Origin: Erythroxylum novogranatense
Taxonomy: Eukaryota; Streptophyta; Magnoliopsida; Malpighiales; Erythroxylaceae
Length of the DNA: 64,000 nt
Direction: 5' to 3'
Assembly: GCA_029891385.1 (NCBI GenBank)
Contig: CM057227.1
Span: 59,583,567 to 59,647,566, forward strand
The notes below the pieces were generated by a model. The model was not told the DNA's origin and did not search any database. It saw only the letters and a program-made list of their open reading frames with translations. The translations under genes and the position numbers were made by a program. Shown piece after piece: positions 58,448 to 64,000 of this stretch (positions are counted from its first letter, which is position 1; each line of letters opens with the position of its first letter).

Positions 58448-60533
58448 TGTTAGATCGGAGAAAGAAAGCATGTTATATTTGGAGAACCGGTAGATTTCAA
58501 AATTTTTTAGAAATGTAATTTGCAGCAGAAGCAATATATCCAAATCATCATACCAATCTATACATGATATGGTATAAGGATAATAATAAACATAAACAAG
58601 ATGAAGGTAACCCCTTTGCTACGCGCTATCCTCTCCTTCTTGTATCCAAAGCCTTTGCTTTTGAATCCTTTCCTTTGTCAATCTATCATTTCCTTTTTTT
58701 GGTATCCTCAACAAATTTGATTTACCTCTTGTTCTCCTAGGACAACTTGATTAACAAAATCCTTTTGTGGGAAAGGAGAAGAAATGTTTAGAGGGGATTA
58801 TTCTTAGAAGAAATGAGCCAAAAATGAGACTCTTCTCATGCAAATTTCGGCTCACTCATGCGTGAAAGGAGAGAGAGAGAGTTAAACCATGAAGAATCCT
58901 TCTTACACACTCAATTTCAATTATGCATGGAACGAAAGAAGAGAATAGAATCCAATGCATCACTTCTTACTTTAATCAATCATAAAGTAGCCATTAAATG
59001 AGACTCTTCGCATTTATCTTTAAGATGGCTATATGAAAAGACTATTAACCTAAATATGATCTACCAATTTTGGTTTTGGAAGATGGAAGAAGGAAGATAG
59101 TCCATCCAATGCACATCTTTCTTTTTTAATCTAATGAATGCTAATAGGTTATATGCTAACATTAAAAGATAACCATTAAACCATTTAATGGTAAGTTCAT
59201 AACTCCATTTAATAATGATAAACCATAATAAAGACCATCTTTATTTAGCATTTGAATGTTAAATGTGCAGCTGCACATTCAACCCTAATAAAACTGAAAT
59301 TGCTACTCCTTTCTTTAAAAAAAATTGTTTTAATATAATTAATCTAATCAATTACATTAAACCAAAGTCTAGTCCATTTCTAAATGAACATTTGGGCTTC
59401 TAATTAACCATTAATTAGTGCAAGCCCAACATTCAATTATGGGCTTCTAAAACCTCCATTTATATTTCTTACTTAGCTTGATAACCTTCCTTGAAGCCAA
59501 GTGGGGAATCTTATTGGACTTTGATAATTCAAGCTCCAATAAACCTAGGATTAATTTAATCTCATTAGAATTAATTATAGTTTATTAACTAAATGTCATT
59601 CCACTAAAGACAAGTAGTTAAACTCTTGAATTATTAAATATTATGAGAACACATATTTTATGTCCAATTGCAAATCCTATTTAGAACCTTATTATAGCCA
59701 CCCGCACAATAAAGGGTAAAATTACCATTTTGCCCTTATGTTGATTTTTTCTTCTAGATCTCTCGTTTTACTTTATATGGTGATTAACACACAAGATCTC
59801 ATCTTAGTGTTAAGACTTGATAGGTAGCTAGTCTATCAACCTACTGACGCTAGTTTAATCACCAAATCTCCTTAAAATATATAGAAGTGATGATTGCACT
59901 ATAAACTCTTTATTTGAGTAAATGTTCCTTGATACATGTTTCAATTGATAATTTTAACATGCAAACACTGGATTAATACTCTGTAAAAATCCATTCTGAT
60001 TATATCAAGAATTATAATGAAACACATACGAGTTCACCACTTATCAAGAATGTGGTCCATAATAAGCGAATGCTTAAGTTGTATGTTTTAAGATTAAAGT
60101 AATGACCCACTTTATTCTTGAAAACATATTTGATTCAAAATTTATTTAATAGTGCCATTATCGATAGTCAACTACTATCATGATATGAAACTCATCATTC
60201 CCTTTAAGTAAACTCCTTTACTTATATGGAGATAAATTGCAACACTACAGTCTAAACCATAATCAAGCGACCAACTTGATTATTCAACTATGAATCCATT
60301 AATATAGATTCTTATAATGTACATGTTTCCCATACATTTCTATGTATATGTCTATTATTTACAAAAGAATCTTGGTATCTTTTGATTAGATATATAATGC
60401 TCACACAAATAAAACCAAGCTTTTTTGTTTTATTAATAATAAATATTTTTACTACAAAACTGTAACTGAAGAAGATAAAGTTATATGTAAATACACTTGC
60501 TTTCTAGGGCACTATATTTACATAACTCCAACA
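58448..60533 (-). repeat. 3' LTR of a minus-strand copia element
   Basis: TGTTAGATCGG to CATAACTCCAACA; same family as the solo LTR at 15,917-18,007. On the minus strand it follows the polypurine tract, so it is the 3' LTR. Confidence 0.9.
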
Positions 60534-60544
60534 ATCTCCCACTT
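60534..60544 (-). other. Polypurine tract
   Basis: Minus strand AAGTGGGAGAT adjoining the LTR start. Confidence 0.85.
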
Positions 60545-61960
60545 GCCCTAAAGCAAGTTTGATATATCCCTCATTCACATCCCTTCTAGGTGACCCTCAA
60601 AGCTCTTTTGAGTCAATGTCTTTGTGAACGGATCAGCAAGGTTTTGCTCTGTGGGAATCTTTACCACATCCACCTCTCTACGTCGTATTATCTCCCTTAT
60701 AAGATGATACTTTTGCTCAATATGTTTGGCAGCTTTGTGGTTCCGAGGTTCTTTAGAATTCGCTACTATCCCACTATTATCATAATAAAGTGTAATGACT
60801 TTTTCTGCCTCTAGAACTACCTCAAAATCATTTAGGAACTTCCGGAGTCAGACTGTTTCCTTTGCTGCTTCACAAGCAGTAACATACTCAGCCTCTATAG
60901 TTGAATTAGCAATACAAGATTGCTTAACACTCCTCCAAACTATGGCTTCACCTCTTAAAGAACCTCTTGTCAAAAAAAGGTTACTTTCAGAGTAAACAAG
61001 CATTAAATTCTTCATCCTACGAAGATATTAAGTATACATTTAACCACAGTCCAATGTTCCATTCCTTGATTAGAATGAAATCTGCTTACCAGTCTCACTG
61101 TATAATAGATATCTGTTCTAGTGCAAAGGATTGCATACATCAAACTTCCAACTGTCGAAGCATATGGAATATTATGCATGCGTTCAACCACCTCTTGGGT
61201 TTTAGGTGCTTATTCCTTTGAAAGTTTGTTTCCATGCCTAACAGGTGTGAAACCCCTCTTGGAATCTTGCATGACGAACTTATTGAGCATATTCTCAATA
61301 TAGGTTAATTGAGACAAAGCTATCTATTTGTTCTTACAATCCCTTATAAGTTTGATCCCTAGAACATAGTTATCCTCTCCTAAATCATTCATTGAAAACT
61401 GTTCATTAAGCCATCCTTTAATCGTAGATAACTTTCCCACTTCATTCCCAATGAGCAAAATGTCATCAACATATAGGATTAGGAAAGTAACCTTTCTTTC
61501 TTGTATTCTTTTATAAACACAAAGCTCATTTAGGTTTTTTATGAACCCATAGGTTTTGATAGACTTATCAAACCTAATATTCTAAGACCTAGATGCTTGC
61601 TTAGTCCATAAATGGACCTTTGCAACTTGTAAACCTTATGCTCATTTTCTGGCTCAATGAATCCTTCTAGTTGGGCCATATAAATGGTCTCCTCAAGATC
61701 TCCATTAAGAAATGCGGTCTTGACATCCATTTGCCATATTTCGTAATTGAAATAGGCTGCTATGGCCAAAAGAATCCTAATGAACTTAAGCATGGCAACC
61801 GGAGAAAAAGTCTCCTCATAGTCTATACCCTCTTTTTGATTATAGCCTTTAGATACCAATCTAGCTTTAAAGGTCTCTAACTTTCCATCCGATCCTCTTT
61901 TCCTTTTGTAGATCCATTTACACCCTATAACTTTTATACCTGGTGGTAAATCTACAAGGA
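60545..61960 (-). pseudogene. Copia RT and RNase H remnant
   Basis: On the minus strand, RT reads MVSKGYNQKEGIDYEETFSP, then EIWQMDVKTAFLNGDLEE and KVYKLQRSIYGL (61,859-61,580), and after a frame break the VDDILLIGNE catalytic box near 61,450. RNase H follows: EAEYVTACEAAKETVWL (about 60,870), a YYDNSGIVANSKEP segment (60,780) and NLADPFTKTLT (60,620). Words are of Tork/TNT1-type copia elements. Frames shift several times, so it is inactive. It provides reverse transcription of the element RNA when intact. Confidence 0.85.
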
Positions 61961-62499
61961 CCTATACTTCATTAGTGTACATGGAATCTACTTCCGATTC
62001 CATCGCCTTAAGCCATTTTTCTGCATCAACATCATTAATAGCATGTGTATACATAATGGGATCCATTTCTTCTTGGTCTGAGATGGCAATTAAGCCTTCT
62101 CCTAAACCTAGATACCTATTTGGCTATCTCATAACCCTCCCACTACGTCTAAACACAACTTGATGTTCAGGTTACTCTTTCGATTCAACTTTTGAATCCA
62201 TTTCGACATCTTGTTCTATCATATCCAAAACAACTCTTGGTTTGGATGAAATGGCTAACTCCTTTAGTACTACTTCACTTCTTCCTTTGTGATTTTTCAA
62301 AAACTCTTCCTCTAAGAAGGTCACATTTTATGACACAAATACCTTCCTATCCTGAGGACTATAAAAATAGTACCCTTGAGTTCCTGTAGGATATCCTACA
62401 AACAAACATACTTTTGACCTTAGTTCCATATTTGTAGATTCAGGCTTTAGAGCATGGGCTGGGTAGGCCCAAGTCCTTAAGTGCCTCAATGAAGGCACT
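61961..62499 (-). pseudogene. Copia pol linker between integrase and RT
   Basis: Broken frames between integrase and RT domains. The minus strand shows words of the copia linker but no catalytic site. Nothing else is present. Confidence 0.5.
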
Positions 62500-63068
62500 T
62501 GGCTAGTTCACAACTCCCTAGGTATTTTAGGCACCGATTTGGATGGAGCAAAGTTAAGAAAACATGTTGCCGTTTGTATGGCATATCCCCATAATGATTC
62601 TGGATGGCTAGTGTAGGACATCATTGATTTTACCATTGCCAATAGATTCCTATTTCTCCTTTCAGCCACACCATTCTGTTGATGTGTTATTGGATCTAAC
62701 AAATTGGAAACAATTCCATTGTCAATTAAATATTTCTGGAACTCTCCAGATAAGTACTCACTACCTCAATTTGATCGAAGTTGTTTTAATGGCTTGCCTA
62801 GTTGCTTCTCAGCTTTAGCTTTGAATTTTTTGAACATTTTAAATGATTCACTCTTTTTATTCATCAAATACAAATAGCCACATCTGGAGTAATCATCTAT
62901 AAAGTTTATGGAATATTCATAACCTCCTCTGCCTTGTACATTCATGGGCCCACACACATCAGTATGTACTAGGTCCAACGTGGATTCAGATCTGTTTCCC
63001 TTAGAAGGAAATGAGGCTTTGGTCATTTTTCCTTCAATACAAGATTCAAAGGTGGGTAATCGTGTCAA
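62500..63068 (-). pseudogene. Copia integrase fragment
   Basis: Minus-strand frame 63,068-62,766 reads FESCIEGKMTKASFPSKG (end of the zinc site), LDLVHTDVCGPMNVQGRGGY and FIDDYSRCGYLYLM. 62,702-62,508 continues with HQQNGVAERRNRNLLAMVKS and LWGYAIQTATCFLN. The gene is cut at about 63,074 by the SIRE-like LTR; gag, protease and the 5' LTR would lie right of that insertion, outside the window. Confidence 0.88.
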
Positions 63069-63074
63069 GTCTTT

Positions 63075-64000
63075 TGTTAAGTCAAAATGATTTTACGATT
63101 AATAATTTTGATGAAGACCAAATAATAATGCAGATACAAAATGAGACAGAAAGCAAAATGAGACGGAAGAATATGAGACATAAGCAGAAGCTGAAAATGA
63201 GATGGAAGAATATGAGACGAATCGAAGCTAAAAATGAGACAATAGAAATGAGAGGAAAACGGAAAGCAAAATGAGATGGAACGTAAAATAAGACGATATA
63301 AATGAGAAGATAGAAATGACATGGAAGAAAATGAGACGATAGAAATGAGATGGAAGAGAAAGCTAAAAATGAGATGGAAGAATATGAGATGGAAGCGAAA
63401 GTCAAAAATAAGACGGAAGAATATGAGATGGAAGCGAAAGACAAAAATGAGACAGAAGAATATAGAAATGAGAGGGAAGAACATGAGACGAAAGAATCAA
63501 AGACGAAGACCCGATACCACGTCAGATGATCAATCAGTTTGAGTAAGTTACAAAACTCAACTGAATAACCATTTCTTCAAAGATTAAGAAACAAGAAGAA
63601 CGAAGCAGTTGAAGACAAAGACTATAAATACAAGTTGGAGTCGAAGACTGAAAAAATTAGTAATTTTCAAGAAAGGCTAGAGATTCAAAAGCTAGATATT
63701 TTATTCATTGTACTAAACTTAGAGCTACTATTGTCTGTAACAAAACTCAAAACATCTTCAAGCTAATAGCTTGAAGAGGCTAAGTCAAAAAAGAATACTT
63801 GTTGTAAGAGACCTGAAGAGGCTTGGTGAAAAGAATACTTGTATCTTTGAGATGTATAGTGAAATCTTAAAAAGAATTTTGAGGACTGGACGTAGCCCAT
63901 GGTTTGGGGTGAGCTAGTATAAAGCTGCTGTGTCGATTCTTACTCTCAACTTTTAACTTTTAATTTCTATTAATGATACAAATACTTAGAAGTAGATTGC
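63075..64000 (+). repeat. SIRE-like LTR, running off the window
   Basis: Starts TGTTAAGTCAAAATGATTTT inside copia integrase. U3 carries a long purine-rich minisatellite (63,130-63,510) with units such as gatggaagaatatgagacgg, different from the 'cagacgaag' units of other copies. Then come the aactgaataaccatttcttc block, TATA at 63,623 and U5-like sequence. The ORFs at 63,011-63,542 in either strand are readings of the minisatellite. Confidence 0.8.
63623..63630 (+). promoter_or_regulatory. TATA box of SIRE-like LTR
   Basis: TATAAATA in gactataaatacaagttgg, conserved with 22,573-22,580. Confidence 0.65.

Noticed and set aside
63077..63542. Overlapping ORFs on both strands with repeated EMRWKR or FHLIFF words
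   Set aside because: Produced by a tandem minisatellite; open on both strands at once because the unit lacks stops, not because of coding.

Overview
The window is nuclear plant DNA, almost certainly from a flowering plant. It is built nearly entirely of nested, decayed LTR retrotransposons with paired LTRs, tRNA-type primer sites, polypurine tracts and target-site duplications (TSDs). No intact host gene is visible. Two short fragments of a TIR-NBS-LRR disease-resistance gene point to a eudicot, because that class is absent from grasses. Many reading frames are broken by stops or small indels, and part of that damage looks like systematic sequence error at CAG/CTG sites (see findings).

Layout. 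1-1,562: 5' LTR and primer site of a minus-strand Athila/Tat-like Ty3 element, inserted in the integrase of a plus-strand Tekay-like chromovirus whose 3' end and long LTR run to 5,504. 5,505-~8,990: remnant of a Tat-type element with two antisense extra ORFs and an LTR. 9,000-15,916: degraded repeats, namely three copies of an unrecognised exon (two in inverted orientation), tandem blocks, and minisatellite DNA based on 'cagacgaag'. 15,917-18,007: solo copia LTR with TSD. 18,167-28,900: SIRE-like Ty1/copia remnants, with one RT piece and two copies of a long extra ORF downstream of pol, alternating with LTRs; the second ORF copy holds a solo Ty3 LTR (25,020-26,548). 28,902-38,563: a full-length degenerate Ty1/copia element with an unusual leader. 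38,564-40,756: a pile of LTR pieces without coding sequence. 40,757-43,951: a collapsed minus-strand Ty3 element (one LTR, primer site, tip of the other LTR) with perfect TSD. 43,957-46,668 and 55,931-56,430: duplicated repeats carrying resistance-gene fragments, split by a full-length Tekay-like chromovirus (46,669-55,930, TSD AAATC). 56,436-58,447: low-copy AT-rich DNA with one hairpin. 58,448-63,074: 3' LTR, RNase H, RT and integrase of a minus-strand copia element, interrupted by the LTR of another SIRE-like element that runs off the window end.

The genes do not form a pathway. Each element carried its own gag, protease, integrase, reverse transcriptase and RNase H, and the nesting gives relative ages: the Tekay-like element at 46.7 kb, the solo LTR at 25.0 kb and the LTR at 63.1 kb are each younger than what they interrupt.
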